From Fundicoccus_A sp052115865 (GTDB lineage: Bacteria; Bacillota; Bacilli; Lactobacillales; Aerococcaceae): a stretch of 64,000 nucleotides of DNA. The DNA lies in NCBI RefSeq assembly GCF_052115865.1, contig NZ_JBQKME010000012.1, positions 1-64,000 of the forward strand, in the 5' to 3' direction. The notes beneath the pieces are model-generated. The model was not told where the DNA came from, did no database searches, and was given only the letters and a program-made list of their open reading frames with translations. The position numbers were made by a program, and so were the translations under genes. Positions within the stretch are counted from its first letter, which is position 1. Each line of letters opens with the position of its first letter. Of this stretch, positions 17,508-26,298 are shown piece after piece.

Positions 17508-18392
17508 ATGTCAACAATGTACCAAAATCGCAATGATTCCAGTAAAGAAGCCTCTAAAGGTTCCTTAGCTGGAATCATTGTTTATTTATTTTTAGCCGTG
17601 ACTAAAATTTCTTCAGCCAATCTATTCCATTCGTCCACCATGTTAGCCGATGGTTTGAATAACTTAACCGATACGATTTCTTCCATTACGATTTTCGTCG
17701 GTCTTTGGCTGGCCAATCGACCTGCTGATAAAAACCACCACTTCGGTCATAACAAATACGAACCCATTGCCAGCTTCCTCATCTCCTTACTAATGTTTAT
17801 AGTAGGTTATGACATCATTAATTCAGGTGTTCAGCGTTTTAGAACGCAAGAATTTCTGGTTTCCGATGTCACTATTATATGGATTACCTTATTTTCAGCT
17901 TTAGTCCTATTCTTAACTTATCTTTATATAAAAAATATCGCTGTCAAGACCAGAAGCATGGGTTTAACTGCAACGGCCAAGGATATGCGCAATGATATTT
18001 TAATTAGTTTAAGTACGGTCGTAAGTACTGTTGCCAGTACCAATGGTTATCCTATTGTCGATACGATTATTGCTATTGGAGTCGGAATATTAATTATCAA
18101 AGCAGCTATTGAGGTGTTCTTAGAAAGTACCTTTATATTATCCGATGGTTTTGATCAAGAATTACTGAATGAATATCGGATATTTATTTTAAAACATCCA
18201 AAAGTCCTTGAAGTTTCCGAAATACGTGGTCGTTTAAGCGGACAAATGGTATACTTAGACGTAACGATTAAAATTGATGGTCATTTATCTGTCACTGAAT
18301 CTCACCATGTTACAGAAGAGATTGAACAGGTTTTAGCATATAAGTTCAATATTTTTGATGCAGACATTCATGTTGAACCAATCGATGCTTAA
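17508..18392 (+). CDS. Cation diffusion facilitator (divalent metal efflux)
   Basis: This 294-residue CDF transporter has about six membrane segments and a cytoplasmic C-terminal domain. Metal-site residues are seen in STMLADGLNNLTDT (segment 2) and TAKDMRNDIL (segment 5), and the His-rich KNHHFGHNKYEPIASF follows segment 2. The C-terminal dimer domain ends with DADIHVEP. Zn, Mn or Fe export cannot be told apart from sequence alone. The peptidase gene is 19 bases upstream and purA 27 bases downstream. Confidence 0.9.
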   Translation: MSTMYQNRNDSSKEASKGSLAGIIVYLFLAVTKISSANLFHSSTMLADGLNNLTDTISSITIFVGLWLANRPADKNHHFGHNKYEPIASFLISLLMFIVGYDIINSGVQRFRTQEFLVSDVTIIWITLFSALVLFLTYLYIKNIAVKTRSMGLTATAKDMRNDILISLSTVVSTVASTNGYPIVDTIIAIGVGILIIKAAIEVFLESTFILSDGFDQELLNEYRIFILKHPKVLEVSEIRGRLSGQMVYLDVTIKIDGHLSVTESHHVTEEIEQVLAYKFNIFDADIHVEPIDA

Positions 18393-18419
18393 AATTATAT
18401 AAAGTAGAGGAGTTTTTAT

Positions 18420-19712
18420 ATGACATCTGTCGTTGTTGTTGGGACACAGTGGGGCGATGAAGGTAAAGGAAAGATAACGGATTTTTTAAGTGAAAATGCT
18501 GAAGTTATTGCTCGTTACCAAGGTGGTGACAATGCAGGGCATACAATTGCTTTTGATAACAAAACTTATAAATTGCATCTTATCCCTTCTGGTATTTTTG
18601 CTTCCGACAAAATCAGTGTGATTGGTAATGGTGTGGTAATTAACCCTAAATCATTGGTCAAAGAGTTAAATTACTTAAAAGAAGAAGGCATTTCAACTGA
18701 AAATTTAAGAATTTCAGACCGTGCACATGTGATTCTTCCTTATCATATTGAATTAGACCGTCTACAAGAAGAAGCTAAAGGCGATAATAAAATTGGTACA
18801 ACGATAAAAGGGATTGGACCAGCCTATATGGACAAAGCTGCCCGTATTGGTATCCGTATTGCCGATTTATTGGACGAACAAATCTTTGCCGAACGTTTAG
18901 AACAAAATATTCGCGATAAAAACGAATTGATTATTAAAGTTTACCAAGGTGAAGCCTTAGATTTTGATAGTATTTTCGAAGAATACTATGCTTATGGGCA
19001 AGAAATCGCTAAATATGTGACTGATACGTCGGTTATTTTAAATGATGCCTTAGACCAAGGCAAACGTGTCCTTTTTGAAGGGGCACAAGGGGTAATGTTA
19101 GACATCGACCAAGGAACATATCCTTATGTAACTTCTTCAAACCCAGTTGCTGGCGGGGTAACGATTGGTAGTGGTGTTGGGCCTTCAAAAATAAATAAAG
19201 TTGTGGGTGTATGTAAAGCTTACACTTCTAGAGTAGGTGATGGACCTTTCCCAACTGAATTATTCGATGAAACTGGTCATCAAATTCGTGAAGTAGGTCG
19301 TGAATATGGTACAACAACTGGCCGCCCTCGTCGTGTTGGTTGGTTTGACAGTGTTGTCATGCGCCACTCTAAACGTGTTTCAGGTATTACAAACTTGTCA
19401 TTAAACAGTATTGATGTGTTAAGTAATTTAGATACCATTAAAATTTGTACCGCTTATCAATTACCAAACGGCGAACTTATTGAACATTATCCTGCAAGCT
19501 TAAAAGTTTTAGCATCTTGTACACCTGTTTATGAAGAACTACCAGGTTGGGATGAAGATATTACTTCTGCTAAACGTTTTGAAGATCTTCCTCTAAATGC
19601 TCAAAACTATGTGCGTCGTATCCAAGAACTAGTTGGTGTAGGAATTTCAACCTTATCAGTTGGTCCAGACCGCTCTCAAACAATGATCCTAGATTCAATC
19701 TGGGCAATCTAA
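18420..19712 (+). CDS. purA: Adenylosuccinate synthetase
   Basis: PurA joins aspartate to IMP with GTP in AMP synthesis. GTQWGDEGKGKITDFL is the N-terminal phosphate-binding signature, GDNAGHTI follows, and GIGPAYMDKAARIGIRI is the family signature near residue 130. The 430 residues are normal. GAGGAG precedes the ATG. The gene faces dnaB, and a shared terminator lies between them. It is transcribed against the fork moving left from oriC. Confidence 0.97.
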   Translation: MTSVVVVGTQWGDEGKGKITDFLSENAEVIARYQGGDNAGHTIAFDNKTYKLHLIPSGIFASDKISVIGNGVVINPKSLVKELNYLKEEGISTENLRISDRAHVILPYHIELDRLQEEAKGDNKIGTTIKGIGPAYMDKAARIGIRIADLLDEQIFAERLEQNIRDKNELIIKVYQGEALDFDSIFEEYYAYGQEIAKYVTDTSVILNDALDQGKRVLFEGAQGVMLDIDQGTYPYVTSSNPVAGGVTIGSGVGPSKINKVVGVCKAYTSRVGDGPFPTELFDETGHQIREVGREYGTTTGRPRRVGWFDSVVMRHSKRVSGITNLSLNSIDVLSNLDTIKICTAYQLPNGELIEHYPASLKVLASCTPVYEELPGWDEDITSAKRFEDLPLNAQNYVRRIQELVGVGISTLSVGPDRSQTMILDSIWAI

Positions 19713-19722
19713 CTATAAGTAT

Positions 19723-19762
19723 AAAAAAACCTTTCGTCATATAAAATGATGAAAGGTTTTTC
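19723..19762. terminator. Bidirectional terminator between purA and dnaB
   Basis: A perfect stem AAACCTTTCGTCAT / ATGATGAAAGGTTT with a short loop is flanked by A- and T-runs, so it can end transcription from both sides. Confidence 0.9.
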
Positions 19763-19770
19763 TATGTCTA

Positions 19771-21150
19771 TTAATATCCCGTCGGTTCTGCTGCATAGGA
19801 TAAACTTGAAAACTTATTGTATTCTTTTTTAAATAACAAATTAACTGTTTCACGTGCTCCACTCCGGTTTTTAGCCAAAATAACTTCAACCGTATTATCC
19901 GGTAATTCGTCATCGAAACCTTCGTCTGGATCGTCACCTTCATGTTGATGATAATCTTCACGATATAAGAAAGCAACAATATCCGCATCTTGCTCAATCG
20001 ATCCCGATTCCCGAATATCACTCAAAATTGGACGTTTGTTTTGACGTTGTTCCAAACCACGAGAAAGTTGAGATAAGGCAATAACTGGAACCGACAGTTC
20101 CTTGGCTAGCTTTTTAAGTTGACGTGAAATCTCTGAAACTTCCTGTTGTCTGTTTTCACGACCATTTCCTTCAATTAATTGTAAATAATCAATCACAATA
20201 AGACCTAAATCAGGATTTTGTTGTTTTAGACGACGGCATTTCGCACGAATTTCAGAAACTTTAATCCCAGCTGAATCATCAATAAATATCGGTGCATCCT
20301 TCAATGTATTAGTCGCAACCGTAAAGCTATTCCATTCGTCATCCGTTAATTGACCTGTTTTTAAATGCGACGCATTAATAATACCTTCAGAACAAATCAT
20401 CCGGTAGACCAGGTCAATCGCTCCCATTTCTAATGAGAAGACAACGACTGGAACCTTTGATTTGGTTCCGACATTTTGAGCGATATTTAAGGCGAAGGCC
20501 GTTTTACCAACGGATGGACGTGCAGCAATAATAATCAATTGATCCGGTTGTAAGCCACTGGTTACCCGGTCTAATTCGATAAATCCAGTAGGTAAACCAA
20601 CGACGTCACGTTTTTCTTCCGATAGCTTAATGATGTTATCAAAGGCTTCTGATATTAACTTACTCATTGGTATAGGCTCATTACTTTGACTATTTTCACC
20701 AATTGAAAGAATCAATTTCTCACTACGGTCAATGATGTTTTCAACATCATCGCCTTCATTATAGGCATCACTTGAAATCTTTTGACTGGCATTGATTAAG
20801 CGACGCAAAATAGCTTTTTCTTTTACAATCCGAGCATATTCTTCCACATTATGTGCTGTCGGTGTGTAGTTAGAAATAACAACTAAATATTCACTTCCAC
20901 CAACATTTTCTAATTCATCATAAGCATCAAGCTGATATATTAATTGAACAATATCAATTGAACCCGTCTTATCATAGACCTTCTCCATCGCATTAAAAAT
21001 CGTTTGATGGCGTTGTTTATAAAAGTCTTCAGCAATAATAACAGTTTGAACGGCTGCCATTTTTGAATTATCAATCATAAGAGACCCTAAAACTGACATT
21101 TCAGCTTCTTCACTAAACGGTAATGTCCGTTCATTTTGATTTATTTCCAA
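19771..21150 (-). CDS. dnaB: Replicative DNA helicase DnaB (DnaC of Bacillus)
   Basis: This hexameric 5'-3' fork helicase has 459 residues. The N-terminal DnaG-interacting domain starts at LPFSEEAEMSVLGSLMID, Walker A is in ARPSVGKTAFALN near residue 210, and the RecA-fold core includes LIVIDYLQLI and LSQLSRGLEQR. The start is TTG at 21150 with AGAAGGTG upstream. It follows rplI and gdpP in the same order as in Bacillus. Confidence 0.96.
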   Translation of the reverse strand: MEINQNERTLPFSEEAEMSVLGSLMIDNSKMAAVQTVIIAEDFYKQRHQTIFNAMEKVYDKTGSIDIVQLIYQLDAYDELENVGGSEYLVVISNYTPTAHNVEEYARIVKEKAILRRLINASQKISSDAYNEGDDVENIIDRSEKLILSIGENSQSNEPIPMSKLISEAFDNIIKLSEEKRDVVGLPTGFIELDRVTSGLQPDQLIIIAARPSVGKTAFALNIAQNVGTKSKVPVVVFSLEMGAIDLVYRMICSEGIINASHLKTGQLTDDEWNSFTVATNTLKDAPIFIDDSAGIKVSEIRAKCRRLKQQNPDLGLIVIDYLQLIEGNGRENRQQEVSEISRQLKKLAKELSVPVIALSQLSRGLEQRQNKRPILSDIRESGSIEQDADIVAFLYREDYHQHEGDDPDEGFDDELPDNTVEVILAKNRSGARETVNLLFKKEYNKFSSLSYAAEPTGY

Positions 21151-21234
21151 AAATTCACCTTCTTTTTTAAAAAAGCAATTAATACAACATAGCTTAAAAA
21201 TAAGCTATGTTATTAATTGCAATTGTAGATCTTA

Positions 21235-21693
21235 TTATTGTGCTTCTACATTAACACGAATGGTAGCAGTAACTTCAGGATGTAATTTAACTTCTACATT
21301 ATGAAAGCCTAAAGAAGAAAGATTTTGACTTAGATTTATTTTACGACGATCAATTTCTATTTTATATTGTTTTTTTAATTCGTCAGCAATTTGTTTAGAT
21401 GGAATCGTTCCAAATAGACGTCCATCTTCACCACTCTTAGCGTAGATTTTAACAACGGTCTTTTTGTCTTCAATCTTTTCTTTCAAGTCTTTTGCATCTT
21501 GTAATTCTTCTTCTGCTAGACGTTGTTTTGCTTGTTTTTCAGCATTTAATTGACTCATAGCACTATTGTCGGCTAATTTTGCTAAATTATTTTTAATTAA
21601 ATAATTACGTCCATAACCATCAGATACTTCAATCACTTGGCCTTTTTTCCCTTGCTTCTTAACATCTTGTAGTAAAATAACTTTCATCGTCAT
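21235..21693 (-). CDS. rplI: 50S ribosomal protein L9
   Basis: L9 binds 23S rRNA and links its N- and C-terminal domains by a long helix. MKVILLQDVKKQGKKGQVIEV and YGRNYLIKNNLA form the N-terminal domain, and the helical linker and C-terminal domain complete the protein. The ATG at 21693 overlaps the gdpP stop (ATGA). The second ATG at 21687 has more usual spacing to GGAGG and may be the true start. Confidence 0.97.
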   Translation of the reverse strand: MTMKVILLQDVKKQGKKGQVIEVSDGYGRNYLIKNNLAKLADNSAMSQLNAEKQAKQRLAEEELQDAKDLKEKIEDKKTVVKIYAKSGEDGRLFGTIPSKQIADELKKQYKIEIDRRKINLSQNLSSLGFHNVEVKLHPEVTATIRVNVEAQ

Positions 21694-23693
21694 TCTTCCT
21701 CCTCATTTATGATTAATACTAATTTCAGTAATTTATAAACATCATCAATACTTGCATCCTCTATTTGGGTAGCAGCATTCGACAAGTGGCCACCGCCACC
21801 TAATTCTTCCATAATCGTTTGAACATTTACTTTACCTAAACTACGAGCACTAATACCAATTGAATTAACACTACGACGGTAGATAACAAATGAAGCTTCT
21901 ACATTAGCCACATCTAACATCATATCAGCGGTTTGTGCAGCTGTTACATTATCGATAATTTCCTCATTTGTTCCACGTGAAACAGCAAAGCCATTCCCTA
22001 AATATTCTGTTTTGGCAAATAAAGCATTACGTGAAACGATATAGTGAAAATCTTCTTTTAAAATACGGTTGATTTGATTCGAATCCGCTCCACGCATTTT
22101 TAAATAACTTGCTACATCGAATGTTTTCGATCCTACTCGCGAAGAAAAGTTATTGGTATCGACAACGATACCAGCCATTAGAGCCGTTGCTTCAAATTTA
22201 TTTAGATTTTTGTTTGTACGGTTATTAATGAAAAATTCGGTTACAAGTTCAGCGGTTGAAGATGCATAAGGTTCAATATAAACCAATTCTGTTTGTTTTG
22301 GAAAATCTTCACCACGACGGTGGTGATCGATAATAACAATCCGATTATCTTCAAGCAATGCTTCAGCTTCACTTAAGGAAGGTCGGTGATGGTCGACCAT
22401 AATAATCAAAGTCTTTTCAGTTAATTGATTTTTCGCTTGTTGGATATCAATCAGTGATTTATTCAGATTCAAATCATTGGTTGCATAAAGGAGCAGTTGT
22501 TGAATATCCTGATTCAACTGTTCTGGATTAATGATAATCTTACCAACTCTTTTGAATTGACGGACGATACTTAGTATACCAATGGCAGAGCCAATGGAAT
22601 CTAAATCAGGTATCTTATGTCCAGAAATAAAGACTTGGTCTGCTTGTTCAATTAAATTAGCTAAGGCTTGATAGACTAACTTAGATCGTACATTCGTTCT
22701 TTTCTCGCTTGGATTAGTTTTCCCACCATAGAAACGGGCCCGTTGATCGTCAACCTTGACCACAATTTGATCACCGCCTCGTCCTAAGGCTAAATCTAGA
22801 TTAAGCTGCGCCTGCTTAGCTAAATCATCTATATGATAAGTATTTTTTTGAGAACTAGCAATACCAATACTAATCGTAACCGGCACATTTGTCAGGAAAG
22901 GTTGTTTTTTAAAATGATCAAAATATTTAAAGCCATCCTTTTCTAATTTTTCTAAGACTGCTTGATTAAATATCATTATAAACTTTTCATCTGATAAACG
23001 TTTTAAGAAAATATCATTGGACACAGCCCAATTGGTTAATTCACTCACGATATCAGCATCAAATGATGTTGATTGTTGATCATCCATAGATTGAACTATT
23101 TCATCATATTCTTCCAATAATAAATAACCAAATACTAAACGATCATATTTGCGATTTTCAATAATCTTATATTCCTTCGTTACATCAATCAGATAAAATG
23201 AATTATTTTCTTTTTGATGCATAACCTTATATTGTTTCTTCTTTAATTTAGCTTCATGCCATTTACGGTCTGAAGGGATATCCAAAAATTTTGAAAACTG
23301 ACTATCTACTTCAACAATAGACTCACCTAAAATATCTGTATTACCAAAGATCCTTTGCATGGCTGGATTAACCCAACGTATACGTAAGCTATCATCATAG
23401 ATAATGGCTGCAATTGGCGATCTAAATAAAGAATCATGTTGAACTTCTTCAATAGTTGTTGAAAGTTTAGGACTTAGAGTATTGAAAATCCTTATTAAAT
23501 GATTAATGTTATTTAAAAAGATAAAACAAAATACTGCCAACAGAAATAGCTGCAACAAAGCAATTGGCCAGCTTATAAAAAATGTTGCTATCATCATTAG
23601 AACATAGAAAAATAGTAGACTATAAATTTGCCAACTAATATTCAGTTCATTAAATGAACGAAAAAATTCTTTGATTTTTTCAAAGTTTATCAC
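21690..23693 (-). CDS. gdpP: Cyclic-di-AMP phosphodiesterase GdpP
   Basis: GdpP hydrolyses c-di-AMP and so affects potassium and osmolyte balance and cell-wall stress. The 667 residues show two N-terminal membrane segments (20-70), a PAS domain (about 85-160), a degenerate GGDEF domain, then a DHH domain with GHKIPDLDSIGSAIG, IIMVDHHRP and IIDHHRRGED, and DHHA1 with GGGHLSNAATQ. The start is GTG at 23693 after AGAGGTG. One parS site lies within the coding sequence. Confidence 0.95.
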   Translation of the reverse strand: MINFEKIKEFFRSFNELNISWQIYSLLFFYVLMMIATFFISWPIALLQLFLLAVFCFIFLNNINHLIRIFNTLSPKLSTTIEEVQHDSLFRSPIAAIIYDDSLRIRWVNPAMQRIFGNTDILGESIVEVDSQFSKFLDIPSDRKWHEAKLKKKQYKVMHQKENNSFYLIDVTKEYKIIENRKYDRLVFGYLLLEEYDEIVQSMDDQQSTSFDADIVSELTNWAVSNDIFLKRLSDEKFIMIFNQAVLEKLEKDGFKYFDHFKKQPFLTNVPVTISIGIASSQKNTYHIDDLAKQAQLNLDLALGRGGDQIVVKVDDQRARFYGGKTNPSEKRTNVRSKLVYQALANLIEQADQVFISGHKIPDLDSIGSAIGILSIVRQFKRVGKIIINPEQLNQDIQQLLLYATNDLNLNKSLIDIQQAKNQLTEKTLIIMVDHHRPSLSEAEALLEDNRIVIIDHHRRGEDFPKQTELVYIEPYASSTAELVTEFFINNRTNKNLNKFEATALMAGIVVDTNNFSSRVGSKTFDVASYLKMRGADSNQINRILKEDFHYIVSRNALFAKTEYLGNGFAVSRGTNEEIIDNVTAAQTADMMLDVANVEASFVIYRRSVNSIGISARSLGKVNVQTIMEELGGGGHLSNAATQIEDASIDDVYKLLKLVLIINEEEE
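21969..21984. promoter_or_regulatory. parS site inside gdpP
   Basis: TGTTCCACGTGAAACA matches the ParB/Spo0J consensus TGTTNCACGTGAAACA at every position. It encodes part of a Ser-Arg-Gly-Thr run in gdpP. Confidence 0.85.
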
Positions 23694-23775
23694 AATACAC
23701 CTCTTAAATTTTAACTAAATCATTAGCTAATTTTATCATATTTTGAGTTAGATTACTAACTTAGTAAAACAGCAA

Positions 23776-23791
23776 TGTTTCACGTGAAACA
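23776..23791. promoter_or_regulatory. parS site between rpsR and gdpP
   Basis: TGTTTCACGTGAAACA is a perfect 16-bp palindrome matching the parS consensus, in the intergenic region upstream of gdpP. Confidence 0.92.
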
Positions 23792-23808
23792 TTTTCGTAA
23801 ATAAACAG

Positions 23809-23854
23809 ATGAGCCCGTAGGTTACAAGCATAAAGCTTGAACTTACGGGCTCAT
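23809..23854. terminator. Terminator-like hairpin after rpsR
   Basis: The arms ATGAGCCCGTAGGTT and AACTTACGGGCTCAT with a small inner stem make a strong hairpin. The following T-rich stretch is imperfect. It separates the rpsF-ssb-rpsR transcript from gdpP. Confidence 0.7.
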
Positions 23855-23929
23855 ATTTATTTATTTGTTTTGAATGCTTACATTTATGCGATTATCGCAA
23901 GGCTTCATCCAACTCCAAAACAGTTTCAA

Positions 23930-24163
23930 TTAGTCTTGTACTGTAAATGGTAATAGAGCCATAATACGAGAACGTTTGATTGCATTAGTTAAAGCACGTT
24001 GGTGTTTTGCACAAGCACCTGTTACACGACGAGGTAAAATTTTACCTTTTTCAGATACAAAACGTTTTAATAAGTCAGTATCTTTGTAATCAGGATGGTC
24101 AATATGGTTTGCACAGAAATAACAAACTTTTTTTCTGCGTCTTCCGCCACGGCGTTGTCCCAC
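23930..24163 (-). CDS. rpsR: 30S ribosomal protein S18
   Basis: This is a basic 77-residue protein with RRKKVCYFCANHIDHPDYKD, a cysteine pair common in some S18 versions, and the conserved LPRRVTGACAKHQRALTNAI. S18 forms a pair with S6 on the small subunit. It is the last gene of rpsF-ssb-rpsR and has an intact ribosome binding site (AAAGGAGGAATAACC). Confidence 0.97.
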   Translation of the reverse strand: MGQRRGGRRRKKVCYFCANHIDHPDYKDTDLLKRFVSEKGKILPRRVTGACAKHQRALTNAIKRSRIMALLPFTVQD

Positions 24164-24188
24164 GGTTATTCCTCCTTTAGTATTTTAA

Positions 24189-24737
24189 TTAAAATGGTAG
24201 ATCGTCTTCAGAAATATCTATTTGACGATCATCATCCATAAATGGTGACGATTGTTGATTAAAATCGTTATTGAATGAAAAATTGTTTTGATTATCATTA
24301 TTGTTATTTGAATTATTTGAACTATTATTATAGCTTTGGTTTTGTTGGTAATTATTATTATTGTAACTAACTTGACTTTGTTGATTTCCACTTGTATTTT
24401 GAGGACGTTGTTCCGTAACTGATTTTGCTTCTAGAAGATGGAAATTATCAACTACCACTTCCGTTACATAAACACGTTGTCCTTGTTGGTTATCATAGTT
24501 TCGTGTTTGAATTCTACCTTCAACACCCACTTGAGAACCTTTACGAGTGAAATTCGCAAAGTTTTCCGCTGCTTTTCTCCAAATAACACATTGAATGAAA
24601 TCTGCCTCACGCTCACCTTGTTGGTTAGTAAAAGATCGATTGACAGCTAAAGTAAATGATCCAACGGCTACGCCATTTGAAGTGAATCTTAAATCGACTT
24701 CTTTTGTAAGGCGTCCAATTAACTGCACTGAGTTCAT
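24189..24737 (-). CDS. ssb: Single-stranded DNA-binding protein
   Basis: The OB-fold domain (residues 1-105, MNSVQLIGRLTKEVDLRFT, FIQCVIWRKAAENFANF) is followed by an Asn/Gln/Ser-rich linker and the acidic tail ISEDDLPF that recruits repair and replication proteins. At 182 residues it is of normal SsbA size. It lies between rpsF and rpsR as in most Firmicutes. A parS site lies between it and rpsF. Confidence 0.97.
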   Translation of the reverse strand: MNSVQLIGRLTKEVDLRFTSNGVAVGSFTLAVNRSFTNQQGEREADFIQCVIWRKAAENFANFTRKGSQVGVEGRIQTRNYDNQQGQRVYVTEVVVDNFHLLEAKSVTEQRPQNTSGNQQSQVSYNNNNYQQNQSYNNSSNNSNNNNDNQNNFSFNNDFNQQSSPFMDDDRQIDISEDDLPF

Positions 24738-24758
24738 TTTTACTTCCTCCTCTAAGTG

Positions 24759-24774
24759 TGTTTCACGTGAAACA
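24759..24774. promoter_or_regulatory. parS site between rpsF and ssb
   Basis: TGTTTCACGTGAAACA is a second perfect palindromic parS site, filling most of the 38-base gap between the rpsF stop and the ssb start. Confidence 0.92.
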
Positions 24775-24775
24775 A

Positions 24776-25075
24776 TTAGTCTTCTTTCTTAACGATCATG
24801 TGACGTAAAATGTCACGGTTAATTCGAGCTAGACGATCAAACTCATCGATACCATTTGAATCTTCAGCAACTACGTTAATTAGGTGATAAACACCTTCGC
24901 GGTAGTCATTGATTTCATATGCTAAACGTTTTTTCGCCCAGTCTTTTGAGTCAACGATCTCGCTACCATTATTTGTCAAAATACTATCGAAACGTTCCAC
25001 TAATTCTTTCTTAGCATCATCGTTGATGTCAGGACGAATAATATATAAGATTTCATATTTTGTTGATTCATTCAT
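24776..25075 (-). CDS. rpsF: 30S ribosomal protein S6
   Basis: The 99-residue protein starts with the S6 signature YEILYIIRPDINDDAKKELVERF and contains DWAKKRLAYEINDYREGVYHL. It pairs with S18 on the platform of the small subunit. It heads rpsF-ssb-rpsR behind a strong promoter and a structured leader, which may allow control by the S6:S18 pair. Confidence 0.97.
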   Translation of the reverse strand: MNESTKYEILYIIRPDINDDAKKELVERFDSILTNNGSEIVDSKDWAKKRLAYEINDYREGVYHLINVVAEDSNGIDEFDRLARINRDILRHMIVKKED

Positions 25076-25099
25076 TAGACCAGCACCTCCTTTTGGACT

Positions 25100-25155
25100 T
25101 TTGGCTCCTTAATGATAAAGAGCAAGGAGAGTAGGGGGAATTCCCAATACTCACA
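25100..25155 (-). promoter_or_regulatory. Structured leader of rpsF, candidate S6:S18-binding RNA
   Basis: Between the promoter and the ribosome binding site the transcript can form two hairpins: GAGTATTGGG with CCCCCTACTC, and CTCCTT with AAGGAG. The sequence AGGAGGTGCTGG follows. Many bacteria have an autoregulatory S6:S18 leader at this place. Whether this one has the conserved CCG element in the right fold needs a covariance-model search. Confidence 0.35.
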
Positions 25156-25162
25156 TCATAAG

Positions 25163-25191
25163 ATTATAGCATAATCTATTTGTTTCTTCAA
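25163..25191 (-). promoter_or_regulatory. rpsF operon promoter
   Basis: TTGAAG (25191-25186), a 17-base spacer ending in TATGC, and TATAAT (25168-25163) form a strong promoter. It overlaps the last codons of the membrane protein gene upstream. Confidence 0.8.
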
Positions 25192-25550
25192 TCCTTTTTC
25201 GACCGATATAAAAAATAAAAAATGACGGTTAAAACACTAATAAATATCAATGAACCCAGATCAGTATATGGCGAAGCAGGGTAGGGTTTTATTAACGCTA
25301 GTGACTGTGTAAAATAAATAAGAGCATAGATGACGGTAAGTGATAAAGAGCCGTAGAAGAGATATTTACTTAAATTAGCTATTGAAAATTCTAAAGCTAG
25401 TCCATGAGTAATAATCGCTAGTAACAATGGAAAATAGGCTTCTCCATAATTGGCAGTGTCTACAGTGAAATAGGAATATAGTCCTATAATAGCAGCTAGA
25501 ACCGCAATGATAGAAATTATTCTTAAAAGTCGATAAAAAATAAATATCAC
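25188..25550 (-). CDS. Small hydrophobic membrane protein, unknown function
   Basis: I do not recognise a family. The frame of up to 120 codons encodes about four membrane segments and ends in a short basic tail (LYRSKKD). The only initiator in frame at the beginning is GTG 25550, which overlaps its own AAGGAG. A start further in, possibly at a rare codon such as ATT eight bases after AGGAG, is conceivable. It lies alone between the amino-acid importer genes and the rpsF promoter. Confidence 0.55.
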   Translation of the reverse strand: MIFIFYRLLRIISIIAVLAAIIGLYSYFTVDTANYGEAYFPLLLAIITHGLALEFSIANLSKYLFYGSLSLTVIYALIYFTQSLALIKPYPASPYTDLGSLIFISVLTVIFYFLYRSKKD

Positions 25551-25620
25551 TCCTTATCTGTCTATTTCTATAATTATAACATAAAAAAAACAGAAATCAG
25601 TTTTGATTCCTGTTTAATCT

Positions 25621-26286
25621 TTATCTCACTTGTTTGTTCCGCTTCGCTAGATAACGGGCAAAAGAAGAGATTGAATAATTAATGACAAAATAAATAACCG
25701 CTAAAAGACCGTATAAAACGAATACTTGCGAGGTTGCTGTATAACGTCCCATTAGGATACTTGCTTTACCTAGCATCTCTTGTAAGGCAATGACGGCATA
25801 CAAAAAGCTCGTATCTTTTACAACGGTGACAAATTGTGAAATGATCGCTGGTAACATATTTTGGAATGCTTGTGGTAAAACGATATACCATAAAATTTGT
25901 CCAGATGAAAAACCTTGCGATTGTGCGGCTTCAATTTGTCCTGGGTTCACACTATTTAAGCCCCCACGAATGATTTCAGCCAGAGCTGCTGTTGTAAAGA
26001 CGGTAAAACTGACAACACCTGCATCAACAGATTTTAAACGAAAAATCAGGAAAATAACAAAAATCCATAAAATATTCGGAACATTTCGCACAATTTCGAT
26101 ATAAGTTGCGGCTAACCATTTTAAGATTTGATTATTTTGATTCCGCATAATAGCTAAAATGGTTCCGAAAATGGTACTTAATACAATTGCGAAAAACGAA
26201 ATATAGAGGGTGAGTAAAACACCTTCAAAAATAAATCGCATATTATTATAGGTAAAAACTTCACTCATTTGTTCAAGAAAAGTCAT
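25621..26286 (-). CDS. Amino-acid ABC transporter permease
   Basis: The HisM/GlnP-type permease of 221 residues has about five membrane segments. The ATPase-contact loop is AALAEIIRGGLNSVNPGQIEAA followed by QSQGFS. It is the fourth gene of an importer operon and would pair with the permease upstream (gap 12 bases). A polar amino acid, most likely glutamine or glutamate, is the expected substrate. Confidence 0.92.
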   Translation of the reverse strand: MTFLEQMSEVFTYNNMRFIFEGVLLTLYISFFAIVLSTIFGTILAIMRNQNNQILKWLAATYIEIVRNVPNILWIFVIFLIFRLKSVDAGVVSFTVFTTAALAEIIRGGLNSVNPGQIEAAQSQGFSSGQILWYIVLPQAFQNMLPAIISQFVTVVKDTSFLYAVIALQEMLGKASILMGRYTATSQVFVLYGLLAVIYFVINYSISSFARYLAKRNKQVR

Positions 26287-26298
26287 GCCAAAGCCCCC

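Noticed and set aside
19846..19861. A further parS-like sequence TGTTTCACGTGCTCCA in dnaB
   Set aside because: It matches 13 of 16 bases with an intact CACGTG core, but the right arm is broken and the sequence is explained by dnaB coding; I did not call it a site.
24189..24400. Asn/Gln-rich repeat in ssb as an unusual low-complexity expansion
   Set aside because: Such linkers before the acidic tail are normal for SSB proteins of this group.
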